From contig NZ_PWAA01000004.1 in NCBI RefSeq assembly GCF_003031585.1, positions 38,783 to 102,782 of the forward strand: DNA of 64,000 nt, given 5' to 3'. The first letter of the stretch is position 1. Each line of letters starts with the position of its first letter. A program made the translations under genes and the position numbers. Source of the DNA: Thalassobius sp. I31.1. Its GTDB lineage: Bacteria > Pseudomonadota > Alphaproteobacteria > Rhodobacterales > Rhodobacteraceae. Shown here piece by piece: positions 8,341 to 17,116 of this stretch. The notes beneath the pieces are model-generated. The model did no database searches and was not told the origin of the DNA. It worked only from the letters and a program-made list of their open reading frames with translations.

Positions 8341-11130
8341 TTAATGTGCCTCTGCCCAGTTTGCGCCTTGTCCCGCGTCGACCACCAGAGGCACAGACAG
8401 TTTCACTGCGGGATCTGCGGCGTTTTCCATGATGTGACGCACGACGCCCACGACTTCGTCCACGGCGTTTTGATCGACTTCAAAAATCAGTTCATCGTGG
8501 ACCTGCAGCAGCATTTTTGCGGGCAGCCCCTGAATGGCGTCGGGCATGCGGATCATGGCGCGGCGGATGACATCGGCGGCGGTGCCCTGAATAGGGGCGT
8601 TGATCGCAGCACGTTTGCCAAAGCCAGCGCGCGGGCCTTTTTCGGCGATGCCTGGGGTGTGGATTTTGCGACCAAACAGGGTCTGCACGTAACCGTGTTC
8701 TTTCGCGAATTCCACGGTCTGATCCATATAGGTACGGATGCCGGGGAAGCGTTCGAAGTAGCGATCAATAAAGCCCTGGGCTTCTTTACGGGGGATGCGC
8801 AGGTTGCGGGCAAGGCCAAAACCAGAGATGCCGTAAATCACACCAAAGTTGATCGCCTTGGCCTGACGGCGGATCATCGGATCCATGCCTTTCAACGGCA
8901 CATCAAACATCTCAGATGCGGTCATCGCGTGAATATCGTGGCCCTGACGGAAAGCGTCTTTCAGGGCGTCAATGCCAGCGATGTCAGCGAGAATACGCAG
9001 TTCGATCTGGCTGTAATCGAGGCTGACCAGAACTTTGCCTTCCGGTGCGATAAAGGCTTCGCGGATGCGGCGGCCTTCGTCACTGCGCACGGGGATATTC
9101 TGCAGGTTCGGATCGGTTGAGGCCAGACGTCCGGTGCTTGCGCCCGCAATGGAATAGGACGTGTGCACACGGCCCGTGTCGGGATTGATGTGATCCTGAA
9201 GCGCGTCGGTGTAGGTCGATTTCAGTTTGCTTAGCTGCCGCCAGTCAAGGACCAGGGCGGGCATTTCATGTTCCGTGGCCAGATCTTCGAGAATATCGGC
9301 ACCTGTCGCATAAGCCCCTGTTTTGCCTTTCTTACCGCCGGGCAGTTCAAGGTCATCAAACAGGATTTCACCCAGCTGTTTGGGGGATCCGACGTTAAAC
9401 GGACGGCCCGCCTTTTCGTGAATCTCGGCCTCAAGCCCGGCCATTTTCTGGGCGAAGGTGTTGGACATGCGGGACAGGGCATCGCGGTCTACTTCGATGC
9501 CGTGCATTTCCATTTCAGCCAGAACTGGCACAAGCGGACGTTCCAGTTTTTCGTAAACCTTCGTGACCTGTTTTTCGTGCAGTTGCGGTTTGAACAATTG
9601 CCACAGGCGCAGGGTGATGTCGGCATCTTCGGCGGCGTATTTCACTGCGTCAGCCACAGGGACTTTGTCAAAGGTGATCGCGGATTTTCCGGTGCCCAGC
9701 AGGGATTTGATCGGAATTGGTTTGTGATCAAGATAGCGTTCGCTGAGCGTGTCCATACCGTGATTATGCAATCCCCCGTGCAGGGCGTAGGACAGCAGCA
9801 TCGTGTCATCAATCGGGGCGACGCGGGCACCGTAACGGGCGAAAATCTTGGCGTCATATTTCATGTTCTGGCCGATTTTAACAATCGTCGGATCTTCCAG
9901 CATCGGGCGCAGCATCGTCAGGGCGTCTTCCAGATTCATCTGGTCTTCGGCCACAGCTTCGGTTGCAAAAAGATCATCGCCCCCATCGGCGATATGGGCC
10001 AGTGGGATGTAGCAGGCTTCGCCCGCCTCAACACAAAGGGAAATGCCCACAAGATCGACCAGCATTTCGTTCAGGCCGGTGGTTTCTGTGTCCACAGCGA
10101 CCCAGCCACGGGCGTAGATTTTGTCGATCCAGGTCTGCAGACCCTGGGCGTCTTTCACCCATTCATATGTGTCAGGATCAAAGCCTTTTGTTTCAGGCGC
10201 GGCGGAACTGGCGGCGGGGGCATCGGGGATGGCCGGGGCTTCGAGGCCCAGTTTGTTTGCGATGCGCGTGGACAGCGTGCGAAGTTCCATATCCGCAAGG
10301 AAACCCAGCAGATCGTCGGCGACCGGGGCCTTCATTTCGAGGCTTTCCAGGGTGAAATCCAGATCCATATTCTGATCAAGTTCCACCAGACGTTTTGAGA
10401 TCCGGATCAGGTCGGCGTTTTCAATCAGGCTTTGGCGGCGCTTGGGTTGTTTGATTTCTTCGGCGCGCTCCAGCAGGCTTTCGAGATCACCATATTCATT
10501 AATCAGCAGGGCGGCGGTTTTGATGCCGATGCCTGGCGCGCCCGGCACGTTGTCCACGCTGTCGCCCGCCAGGGCCTGAACATCGACCACGCGATTGGGG
10601 CCAACGCCGAATTTTTCCTCAACACCTTCAGAATCGATGCGTTTGTTTTTCATCGGGTCGACCATTTCGACGCCGCCACCGATCAGTTGCATCAGGTCTT
10701 TGTCTGAACTGATGATCGACACACGACCCCCGGCTTCGCGGCCCTGACGGGCGAGGGTTGCGATGATGTCATCGGCCTCAAATCCTTCGACTTCGATGCT
10801 GGCCAGGTTGAAGGCGCGGGTGGCGTCGCGAGTCAGGGGGAATTGCGGGTGCAGGTCTTCGGGGGCAGGGGGGCGGTTTGCTTTGTATTTATCATAAATA
10901 TCATCGCGAAAGGTCTTACCTTTGTGGTCGAACACCACGGCCACATGGGTTGGCGCATCATGGCCGGTGCTTTCTTCCACCACTTTCATCAGCATGTTGC
11001 AGAAGCCAGAGACAGCGCCAATGGGCAGCCCGTCAGATTTGCGCGTCAGCGGTGGCAGCGCGTGATAAGCCCGGAAGATAAAAGCCGATCCGTCGATCAG
11101 ATGCAGGTGACAGCCTTCGCCAAATGACAT
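8341..11130 (-). CDS. polA: DNA polymerase I
   Basis: A 929-residue polymerase for Okazaki fragment processing and repair. Residues about 1-290 are the 5'-3' exonuclease/flap nuclease (LIDGSAFIFRAYHALPP, SSDKDLMQL, GDSVDNVPG), about 330-510 the 3'-5' exonuclease with an intact AVDTETTGL motif, so proofreading is probably active, and about 550-929 family A polymerase motifs A (LDYSQIELRILA), B (RRQAKAINFGVIYG) and C (LQVHDELIFEV). The ATG at 11130 follows GGGAG and gives the expected N-terminus; an in-frame extension of 23 residues was rejected. Confidence 0.97.
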   Translation of the reverse strand: MSFGEGCHLHLIDGSAFIFRAYHALPPLTRKSDGLPIGAVSGFCNMLMKVVEESTGHDAPTHVAVVFDHKGKTFRDDIYDKYKANRPPAPEDLHPQFPLTRDATRAFNLASIEVEGFEADDIIATLARQGREAGGRVSIISSDKDLMQLIGGGVEMVDPMKNKRIDSEGVEEKFGVGPNRVVDVQALAGDSVDNVPGAPGIGIKTAALLINEYGDLESLLERAEEIKQPKRRQSLIENADLIRISKRLVELDQNMDLDFTLESLEMKAPVADDLLGFLADMELRTLSTRIANKLGLEAPAIPDAPAASSAAPETKGFDPDTYEWVKDAQGLQTWIDKIYARGWVAVDTETTGLNEMLVDLVGISLCVEAGEACYIPLAHIADGGDDLFATEAVAEDQMNLEDALTMLRPMLEDPTIVKIGQNMKYDAKIFARYGARVAPIDDTMLLSYALHGGLHNHGMDTLSERYLDHKPIPIKSLLGTGKSAITFDKVPVADAVKYAAEDADITLRLWQLFKPQLHEKQVTKVYEKLERPLVPVLAEMEMHGIEVDRDALSRMSNTFAQKMAGLEAEIHEKAGRPFNVGSPKQLGEILFDDLELPGGKKGKTGAYATGADILEDLATEHEMPALVLDWRQLSKLKSTYTDALQDHINPDTGRVHTSYSIAGASTGRLASTDPNLQNIPVRSDEGRRIREAFIAPEGKVLVSLDYSQIELRILADIAGIDALKDAFRQGHDIHAMTASEMFDVPLKGMDPMIRRQAKAINFGVIYGISGFGLARNLRIPRKEAQGFIDRYFERFPGIRTYMDQTVEFAKEHGYVQTLFGRKIHTPGIAEKGPRAGFGKRAAINAPIQGTAADVIRRAMIRMPDAIQGLPAKMLLQVHDELIFEVDQNAVDEVVGVVRHIMENAADPAVKLSVPLVVDAGQGANWAEAH

Positions 11131-11248
11131 GTTAACACTCCCGGTTTGCGCGTTTCTCTGTTCATGCCATGTTCCGCGCCCGGGGGCCAGCCCGCGCACG
11201 GTGAGAGTTGGTATATTCCTGACAATTGCCGATACTAAAGGACGGGGC

Positions 11249-11623
11249 TTACTGGCCTGACAGGTTTTGCGCGAGCATCAGGGCATTGCCGTCAGGGTCA
11301 TAGATTGTGGCAAGTTTCACCATGCCTTCGATCACCTCAGTGTCGCCGTCGAATTTGACGCCTGCCGCTTCGAGCTTTGCCCGGTCATTGTCCAGATCGG
11401 TTGTGCCAAAAACCGGCACGCAATTGCCCGGCGCAGGTGCGCTGCGTTCCCCGAAGCCAAGGGTTACGCCAGGTGTATTGGTTTCCATTTCGGACCAGCC
11501 GACGTCATCCGCGTGATAACGCAGTTTAAAGCCAAGCATTTTTTCATACCAGGCGGCGCTGGCGTGGCGATCAGTGACGGACATTGAAAGAGTAATCGTA
11601 TTATCGGTGGTCACGAGAGACAT
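11249..11623 (-). CDS. VOC (glyoxalase/bleomycin-resistance fold) family protein
   Basis: A 124-residue single VOC domain built of two babab units: ITLSMSVTDRHASAAWYEKMLGF at the N-terminus and a YDPDGNALMLAQ C-terminal motif. Metal-ligand positions typical of glyoxalase I are not obviously complete, so the activity is undefined. It is divergent from an HxlR-like regulator gene 39 bp away, which suggests control by that regulator. A second VOC gene with its own regulator lies at 20.2 kb. Confidence 0.82.
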   Translation of the reverse strand: MSLVTTDNTITLSMSVTDRHASAAWYEKMLGFKLRYHADDVGWSEMETNTPGVTLGFGERSAPAPGNCVPVFGTTDLDNDRAKLEAAGVKFDGDTEVIEGMVKLATIYDPDGNALMLAQNLSGQ

Positions 11624-11662
11624 GGGCTTTCCTTTTGTCTGAAAATATATTAACTATACTTT

Positions 11663-12211
11663 ATGGACATAAATTCATTTGTCAATATGACCACGCGGGC
11701 CTGGAGCCTGCCCATTCTGGCAAAGCTGCATGACGGGGTTGCCGGGCGTCAGGCGCCTTTGCTGGCGGCGACCGGGGCGGGGCGGACATCGTTTGGGCAA
11801 AGCCTTGAACATCTGATGGATCTGAATTTACTGGAACGAAATCCGGGGCATGGTCATCCGTTGCGCCCGGAATTTCGACTGACGGATCCGGGAAAGGCGG
11901 CGGCGGAACTGGCCTATCGGGTTTACAGTCGGACAGAGGCCGCGGATCAGGATCTTTTGCGCAAGTCCTGGACATTGCCGGTGCTGACAGCTTTGCATTC
12001 CACCGGGCAGTTTTCTGTGATCCGCCGGGGATTGCCGCGCATCACGGACCGGGCCCTGTCGCAATCTCTGAAATTGCTGGAAGACCGAAGCTGGGTGCAG
12101 CGCGCGGTTGATGAAAAATCCCGCCCTTTGCGGCCGGTTTACAGGGCGGTCAATACGGGGGGGCTGGTCAGCGATATTGCCGGGGCGTCGGTTCGGTTTC
12201 AGATGCCGTGA
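11663..12211 (+). CDS. HxlR-like transcriptional regulator with two winged-helix halves
   Basis: A 182-residue protein in which residues about 10-75 and 100-165 look like repeats of one HxlR winged-helix unit: the first has RAWSLPILAKLH, the second KSWTLPVLTALH, and each is followed by a serine/arginine recognition helix and a wing (HPLRPEFRLT versus RPLRPVYRAV). HxlR proteins normally have one such domain and dimerise; here a pseudo-dimer may be encoded in one chain. It is divergent from the VOC gene, the usual regulator-target arrangement. No clear Shine-Dalgarno precedes the ATG at 11663; the ATG at 11687 is an alternative. Confidence 0.75.
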   Translation: MDINSFVNMTTRAWSLPILAKLHDGVAGRQAPLLAATGAGRTSFGQSLEHLMDLNLLERNPGHGHPLRPEFRLTDPGKAAAELAYRVYSRTEAADQDLLRKSWTLPVLTALHSTGQFSVIRRGLPRITDRALSQSLKLLEDRSWVQRAVDEKSRPLRPVYRAVNTGGLVSDIAGASVRFQMP

Positions 12212-12885
12212 TGTTCTTGCAGGGACAGGCCAAAGGACCAGATGGTCGGGGTCCAGACACCAAAACGTACGCCCGCGTTGCGCAATTGATCCCCAAGCCA
12301 GACATTGCAGGTGCGCAGGGCGCTGAAATGCCCGTTGGCGTGAAAAAAGCGATCCGTATCGGTGAACCTCGGGTGATCCAGAACCTGCGCCTGGCCGAAA
12401 TTGTCACGGGTGAAACTTTCGGTAAGTGAGGCCAGCAGTGCATTATATTGTACATGCGTCAGAGACAGGCGCTGCACCGGTGCATTAAAGTGAAGCTGCC
12501 CCAGAACATCCACGCGCATGACAGCATCATCGCCGGTGATCGCGCGCAGAACGGCGGTGGCTTTTACGTCAGAATAACTGCCTGCTGAAGTGTAAAACTG
12601 TTTTGCACCCCAGCCGATCAGAAACCATTCCACCCCGGGATGATCAACAGGCACACCGCCATTGGCCGTGAAGCGCAGGGCGCTGCGGGTCTGCAGATTG
12701 GCAGGCAGAAGAATGTCATAGTGAATCTTGCGGCCAACCAGCAGCACATCGATGCTGCCCGGGGCGTGGGGGTTATCTTTGTTGGCCGGTATCAACCCGC
12801 CCAACATGCCGAAAAACAGCCATAGAAAAACGATCTTCAGCGCAAGGCGTGTGCCAAAAAGAGGAAAACGCAGCAGCCGCAGCAT
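12199..12885 (-). CDS. DUF2459 (TIGR02117-like) membrane-anchored protein
   Basis: A 228-residue protein with one N-terminal membrane anchor (about residues 12-36) and a periplasmic domain matching DUF2459: IDVLLVGRKIHYDILLP, WFLIGWGAKQFYT and a TCNVWLGDQLR motif near the C-terminus. The conserved His and Cys positions resemble a papain-like or amidase-type active site, but no function is established to my knowledge. It converges with the HxlR-like gene with a 13-bp overlap, and its start lies 5 bp from the stop of the zinc-finger protein gene, so it is probably downstream in the same transcript. Confidence 0.8.
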   Translation of the reverse strand: MLRLLRFPLFGTRLALKIVFLWLFFGMLGGLIPANKDNPHAPGSIDVLLVGRKIHYDILLPANLQTRSALRFTANGGVPVDHPGVEWFLIGWGAKQFYTSAGSYSDVKATAVLRAITGDDAVMRVDVLGQLHFNAPVQRLSLTHVQYNALLASLTESFTRDNFGQAQVLDHPRFTDTDRFFHANGHFSALRTCNVWLGDQLRNAGVRFGVWTPTIWSFGLSLQEHHGI

Positions 12886-12890
12886 GCGGA

Positions 12891-13073
12891 TCAGGAAGCT
12901 TTATCAGCCATGCTTTTGTGGATGATTTTCTTGTCGCAATATCCACATTCGACAAAGCCTGTATCACGGGGAATCTGCAGCCAGACGCGCGGGTGACCAA
13001 GCGCGCCTTCGCTGCCGTCACATGAAACTTTCCAGCTGTCCACAATCTCGGTTTCGGGGGCTTTGGTATTCAT
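12891..13073 (-). CDS. NDUFS6-like zinc-finger protein
   Basis: A 60-residue protein with Cys at VSCDG, His at LGHPRVWL and the pair ECGYC, matching the small zinc-finger family related to mitochondrial complex I accessory subunit NDUFS6. Alphaproteobacterial members are thought to associate with NADH:ubiquinone oxidoreductase. It lies 5 bp upstream of the DUF2459 gene and downstream of the HIT gene on the same strand. The family call is confident; the complex I role here is inferred from homology. Confidence 0.85.
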   Translation of the reverse strand: MNTKAPETEIVDSWKVSCDGSEGALGHPRVWLQIPRDTGFVECGYCDKKIIHKSMADKAS

Positions 13074-13140
13074 CGGTGTGTTCCGCTTTGCCTGTGCAGT
13101 TTATGCAGTGATAGCAGCGCATCTCTGCGCCGCCAAGGGA

Positions 13141-13518
13141 TTATGCTTTCGCCAGCATCCGTCCCAATGGGCGACCTGCCAGGATGTGAACATGCAGGTG
13201 TTCAACTTCCTGTACGCCATGTTCGCCGGAATTTGCGATGGTGCGATAACCTTCACCTGCATCATCCGCGACACCAAGAATCTTGCAGACTTCACCAATC
13301 GCGCGGGTAAAACCAACAATTTCTGCATCAGAGGCCGCGTTGGCGAAGTGATCATAGCAGACATAAGGCCCTTTCGGGATCACCAGCACATGATCTGGTG
13401 CCTGTGGGTAAAGATCCCGGAACGCCAGGGCATAATCGTTTTCAAACACGGTGTTGTTCGGAATTTCCCCGCGCAGGATTTTTGCGAAGATATTCTGATC
13501 ATCGTAGCTGTAGGCCAT
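13141..13518 (-). CDS. HIT (histidine triad) family nucleotide hydrolase, HINT branch
   Basis: A 125-residue protein with the HINT N-terminus (IFAKILRGEIP), a DHVLVIPK strand and the catalytic triad HLHVHILAGRPLG near the C-terminus. HINT enzymes hydrolyse nucleoside phosphoramidates such as AMP-lysine. The start at 13518 has AAGGAAAG upstream. It follows the glycosyltransferase gene by 14 bp on the same strand and may be co-transcribed with it. Confidence 0.92.
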   Translation of the reverse strand: MAYSYDDQNIFAKILRGEIPNNTVFENDYALAFRDLYPQAPDHVLVIPKGPYVCYDHFANAASDAEIVGFTRAIGEVCKILGVADDAGEGYRTIANSGEHGVQEVEHLHVHILAGRPLGRMLAKA

Positions 13519-13532
13519 GGGCTTTCCTTCGA

Positions 13533-15110
13533 TTAATCCGCAAACAGATGCGGGGCATGGATGATGTTCGTTGCGGCGTCGCGCGGACAGTGCAGGAATT
13601 CTGATACCGCAAGAATGTTTTCTTCATCCGTACCACTTTCGCGCATGCGGAAAAGATCGCTCTGAATGCTGTCCTGGATTTCATCGCTTTCCTGCAAGAC
13701 GTCCCTGCGGATTGTAGGCAGCAACCGCCGGATTGTATCTTCCGGGGTCATTTCACCGGCCAGACCAACGCGTTTCGCATGACCCGCCAGGTAATCGTCA
13801 GAAAAACTGCATTCCAGTTCAATCACCCGGGTGTTCGAACGGTCGGTGTAAAAGTCCTGCATCAGATCAAGGTTTTTAGGATCCAGGCAGATAACCAGCC
13901 TGTCGGTCTGATAATAGTCAAACAGCATTCTGGTCAGGGCCCGGCGATGGCGCGTGCGTTTTGCCAGAGATCCTTCGATGCCCCCCAGATCCGGAAGGGC
14001 GGTGTTTTCTTCATCGAAAAGATAGTCAATCGCCGGAAGATCCGTGTGTTGCCGGATGGCAGACACAAACCGTTTCGCGACGTGCCATTTTTTACAGGTG
14101 ACGATGTATAATGTGCGTTCGCGACCAAGCGAGCTTTCGACTTCCCAGAAACGGCGGGCAAATCGTCTGCCGATCCTTCCACGCCCGGCAAGAAATTTAT
14201 AAAGCCCGCGTCCTTCGCCTGAAATCTGGAATTCCTGATCGTCATTCGCCCAGAGATCGCCAAGGCGTTGCTTCAGTTCTTTTGCACCCGGGCTGATCTT
14301 GCGTGCAAAGAGAAAATCCTGGCTCAACATCAGATCATAGTGGTCATTGTAGAAGGTCACAGGCATCCCGTAGTCAGAGAACATCAGGAAAGTCAGTGTC
14401 CGGCTGTCAATTTCCTCAGAAGGAATCAGATGGCGCACAAGGGTCTGAAAGAAGGTTTCATCCGGAATCCATGTTGTCCGGAAAAATCGCAGGACTTCAG
14501 GGTGCTCACGGCAATATTTGAGGATGCTTTCGATTGTGTTGCGTCGCAGGCACCACCACTGGCTGCCGATCATGACCTGAAGGTCATTGGGAACGGTACG
14601 GGTCAGCCCCAGCTTGCGTTGCAGGTTGAAAGATCCGTAAAACCGTTTTTTCTGGGTGCGTTCGTTAAAGAAGTGGCGATAGATCAGCCGTTCTTCTTTC
14701 ATGCCGGTTTTGATCCAGTCACTTTTGAAATAGTCAAAGCTTTCGACATAATCGCAATCACGATTGTCCAGGAAATTATGCGCGTATTTTGATGTTTTGA
14801 TCGCCATACAATCGCCGGACAACATGTAAAAATGTGTCGCGCGCGGGAAGGCTTCTACAGCGGCCTCAACGGCGTATAGTGTTGCCTGGACAAGTGACCA
14901 TTCACCCCAGCCGCATTTGATACGCTTCCTGGCGAATGTCACATCAGGATTATCGGCCAGTTCCGTTTTTATTCTTTTATAGTGCTCGGGATTCGCCCGG
15001 GCATCAAAGTGAATGGAAATGCAGTCGCCCGTGGCTGTAAGGCGCTCTGCCTGCTTGATGATAGATTCAGGGTCTTTGTGGCAGAGCAGAATAAAGGCAA
15101 TCTTTGACAT
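13533..15110 (-). CDS. Core-2/I-branching-like glycosyltransferase with C-terminal DUF5927/5928-type domain
   Basis: A 525-residue protein without a signal peptide. Residues about 1-265 match the GT14 (core-2/I-branching, xylosyltransferase-like) catalytic domain: AFILLCHKDP, HFDARANPEH, WGEWSLVQATLYAVE, FYMLSGDCMAI, GSQWWCLRR and WIPDETFFQTL. The remaining 260 residues form the second domain found fused to this GT in roseobacters. It is divergent from a sulfotransferase gene across a 148-bp shared promoter region, which suggests joint synthesis of a sulfated surface glycan. The acceptor is unknown. Confidence 0.82.
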   Translation of the reverse strand: MSKIAFILLCHKDPESIIKQAERLTATGDCISIHFDARANPEHYKRIKTELADNPDVTFARKRIKCGWGEWSLVQATLYAVEAAVEAFPRATHFYMLSGDCMAIKTSKYAHNFLDNRDCDYVESFDYFKSDWIKTGMKEERLIYRHFFNERTQKKRFYGSFNLQRKLGLTRTVPNDLQVMIGSQWWCLRRNTIESILKYCREHPEVLRFFRTTWIPDETFFQTLVRHLIPSEEIDSRTLTFLMFSDYGMPVTFYNDHYDLMLSQDFLFARKISPGAKELKQRLGDLWANDDQEFQISGEGRGLYKFLAGRGRIGRRFARRFWEVESSLGRERTLYIVTCKKWHVAKRFVSAIRQHTDLPAIDYLFDEENTALPDLGGIEGSLAKRTRHRRALTRMLFDYYQTDRLVICLDPKNLDLMQDFYTDRSNTRVIELECSFSDDYLAGHAKRVGLAGEMTPEDTIRRLLPTIRRDVLQESDEIQDSIQSDLFRMRESGTDEENILAVSEFLHCPRDAATNIIHAPHLFAD

Positions 15111-15134
15111 TTTAGCGACAGGTACCCCAGAGAA

Positions 15135-15164
15135 CAGACATGAATTTACAGATACTCATGTCTG
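15135..15164. promoter_or_regulatory. Inverted repeat in the shared GT/sulfotransferase promoter region
   Basis: CAGACATGA and TCATGTCTG form a perfect 9-bp inverted repeat with a 12-bp spacer, 25 bp upstream of the glycosyltransferase start and 94 bp upstream of the sulfotransferase start. It is followed by T-tracts. It could be an operator serving both genes or a 5'-UTR hairpin of the glycosyltransferase mRNA. Confidence 0.4.
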
Positions 15165-15258
15165 CCGTTGTATAAACCGATTTTTTTTGCTTTTTTATAC
15201 AGTATTGCAGAATAAGAACAGTACGTATCTGCAGCGTTAATCAGGAGGCAAGTTAAGT

Positions 15259-16077
15259 ATGGGTTTTCCCGGAACCTGGATGACCGAAAGCGAAAGCGTC
15301 GTTTATCGTGTTGTGCCAAAATGTGCTTGCTCGACCATTGGTCAGGTCATGTATTATTCTGACCACGGTGAATTTTTTGATGGCGATATTCATGATGCCA
15401 AAGGCCGCATGCATAAATGGTCGCTGGATGCGAGCCAGCCGAAGATTGAAAAGAATGTAAAAGCGCATAAATCCTACGCCTTTACCTGCGTGCGCAATCC
15501 TTACACCCGGATCCTCAGTTCGTTTTTTGACAAGATCTGTGGGATTCAGCGGAATGGTAAACGCTATCGTGGCAACCTTGTGCCGCTGCTGATCCAGAAA
15601 TACGGCATTGAAGTCGGTGACCCTGAAACAGGGTTTGAGTTTGATCAGATCGAAAGCTTCCGCCGTTTTCTGTTGTTCACACGTGATACCATCCGCTGGC
15701 GTCGTCCGATGGACCCGGATATTCACTGGTCCGCCATGTCGGGCCATGTGTCGACTTTCATTGTGAACGGTGGCCGCTATGACAACATCTTCTTTACTGA
15801 AAAGTTTAACGAAGGTTTTCAAAGCGTCCTCGATAACATCGAAACGCCGCACAAAGTAGATCTGACACAGATCCCGCGTTTCAACGAATCTGAAGGCCAC
15901 GGCCCCAAACGCGCCCATCCGGTGGAAGATTACTTTGACGATCTTTCCATGCATCTGATCTGGGAAATTTATCACCGGGATTTCAAACTGTTCAAATACA
16001 GTTTTGACGATCCATCGAATAAATTCCCGATTGGTGAAGTTGATCTGGACGAAGTTCACGCCAAACTGGGCGAGTAA
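15259..16077 (+). CDS. Sulfotransferase family protein
   Basis: A 272-residue carbohydrate sulfotransferase-like protein. The PAPS 5'-phosphosulfate loop is VPKCACSTIGQ and the 3'-phosphate motif is RNPYTRILSSF, both in the order expected of sulfotransferase family 2. AGGAGG lies 11 bases before the ATG. It is divergent from the GT14-like glycosyltransferase, and sulfated exopolysaccharide or capsule is the plausible product. No signal peptide, so it is cytoplasmic or peripheral. Confidence 0.88.
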   Translation: MGFPGTWMTESESVVYRVVPKCACSTIGQVMYYSDHGEFFDGDIHDAKGRMHKWSLDASQPKIEKNVKAHKSYAFTCVRNPYTRILSSFFDKICGIQRNGKRYRGNLVPLLIQKYGIEVGDPETGFEFDQIESFRRFLLFTRDTIRWRRPMDPDIHWSAMSGHVSTFIVNGGRYDNIFFTEKFNEGFQSVLDNIETPHKVDLTQIPRFNESEGHGPKRAHPVEDYFDDLSMHLIWEIYHRDFKLFKYSFDDPSNKFPIGEVDLDEVHAKLGE

Positions 16078-16088
16078 GTTTCGGGAAG

Positions 16089-17081
16089 ATGCTGACCGGA
16101 ATGAACGATGCACCCATCGATAACGACCTTGCGGAAGGCCCTGCCAATGGCAGGGCTTTCTGGTGTCTGGCAGAAGACGGCCTGCGCCTGCGGGTCGCGC
16201 ACTGGCGACCAGCTGTGGAGTGCCGGGGAACAATACTTTTGTTTTCCGGGCGCAGTGAGTGTGTCGAGAAATATGGGCGTACGGCGACAGAGCTTGTTGC
16301 GCATGGTTATGCGGTTCTTGTGATGGACTGGCGTGGGCAGGGGCTGTCTGATCGTCTGGTAAGTGACCGGATGCGCGGTCATGTGGATGCATTCCCGGAT
16401 TATCAGAAAGATGCGGCCGCGCTGATCCGGGCCGCCCGGGAACTCGACCTGCCTGATCCCTGGCACCTTCTGGGCCACTCGATGGGGGCATGTATTGGAT
16501 TGCGGGCGTTGAATGATGGTTTGCCTGTTGTGTCCTGCGCATTTACGGCACCAATGTGGGGGATCACGATGTCACCACTACAGCGTGTGCTTGCCTGGCC
16601 GGTGTCATGGGGCGCGCGGTTGTCGGGCAAAGCTGGGAATTATCTCCCTGATAAAACCCGACAGAACCGGAAGTCATATGTTCTTACTGTCGGTTTTGAA
16701 GACAATCGTCTGACACAGGATGCGGATATGTTCGCATATCTTGTCCGACTGGCTGAAAATCTGCCTGACAGGTTGATTGGCGGCGCAACGTTTGGCTGGT
16801 TGAATGCAGCGTTGCGGGAGTGTCGGGCGCTCAGGTCGAAAACATCACCTGACATTCCGGCCCTGGTGTTTTCTGCAGGGCAGGATGAGATTGTCGACAA
16901 TCGGGTGACGGCTGAAAGAATGAAACACTGGTCCCACGCGCGGTATGAAGTCGTTTCAGACGCGATGCATGACATTCTGTCCGAAAGGCCAGAAATCCGT
17001 AACCGCGTGATTTCAGAGATCTGTCATTTTTTCACGCGTCAGGCGGGTGCCCAAAACAAAGCGGCCCTGCCCAAAGGCTGA
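16089..17081 (+). CDS. Alpha/beta hydrolase, monoacylglycerol lipase/lysophospholipase-like
   Basis: A 330-residue serine hydrolase of the hydrolase_4 type: MDWRGQGLSDR precedes the nucleophile elbow LGHSMGACIG, the acid is likely the Asp in SAGQDEIVDN and the His in DAMHDIL. Such enzymes deacylate monoglycerides or lysophospholipids. It starts 11 bp after the sulfotransferase stop, so they may be co-transcribed. No ribosome-binding site clearly decides between ATG 16089 and ATG 16101. The stop codon lies inside a terminator-like hairpin. Confidence 0.85.
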   Translation: MLTGMNDAPIDNDLAEGPANGRAFWCLAEDGLRLRVAHWRPAVECRGTILLFSGRSECVEKYGRTATELVAHGYAVLVMDWRGQGLSDRLVSDRMRGHVDAFPDYQKDAAALIRAARELDLPDPWHLLGHSMGACIGLRALNDGLPVVSCAFTAPMWGITMSPLQRVLAWPVSWGARLSGKAGNYLPDKTRQNRKSYVLTVGFEDNRLTQDADMFAYLVRLAENLPDRLIGGATFGWLNAALRECRALRSKTSPDIPALVFSAGQDEIVDNRVTAERMKHWSHARYEVVSDAMHDILSERPEIRNRVISEICHFFTRQAGAQNKAALPKG

Positions 17082-17087
17082 GGCCGC
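17061..17087. terminator. Hairpin between convergent hydrolase and adenosine kinase genes
   Basis: GCGGCC pairs with GGCCGC around a 15-base loop, overlapping the end of the hydrolase gene. T-rich sequence follows on both strands (ATCTTTT on plus, TTTGTTTTG on minus), so it may terminate both convergent transcripts weakly. Confidence 0.5.
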
Positions 17088-17116
17088 ATTGCAAATCTTT
17101 TAAGAAAGCTGATGTA

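Noticed and set aside
9268..10398. 376-codon frame antisense to polA
   Set aside because: polA domains are continuous and intact on the minus strand; the antisense frame has no recognisable domain.
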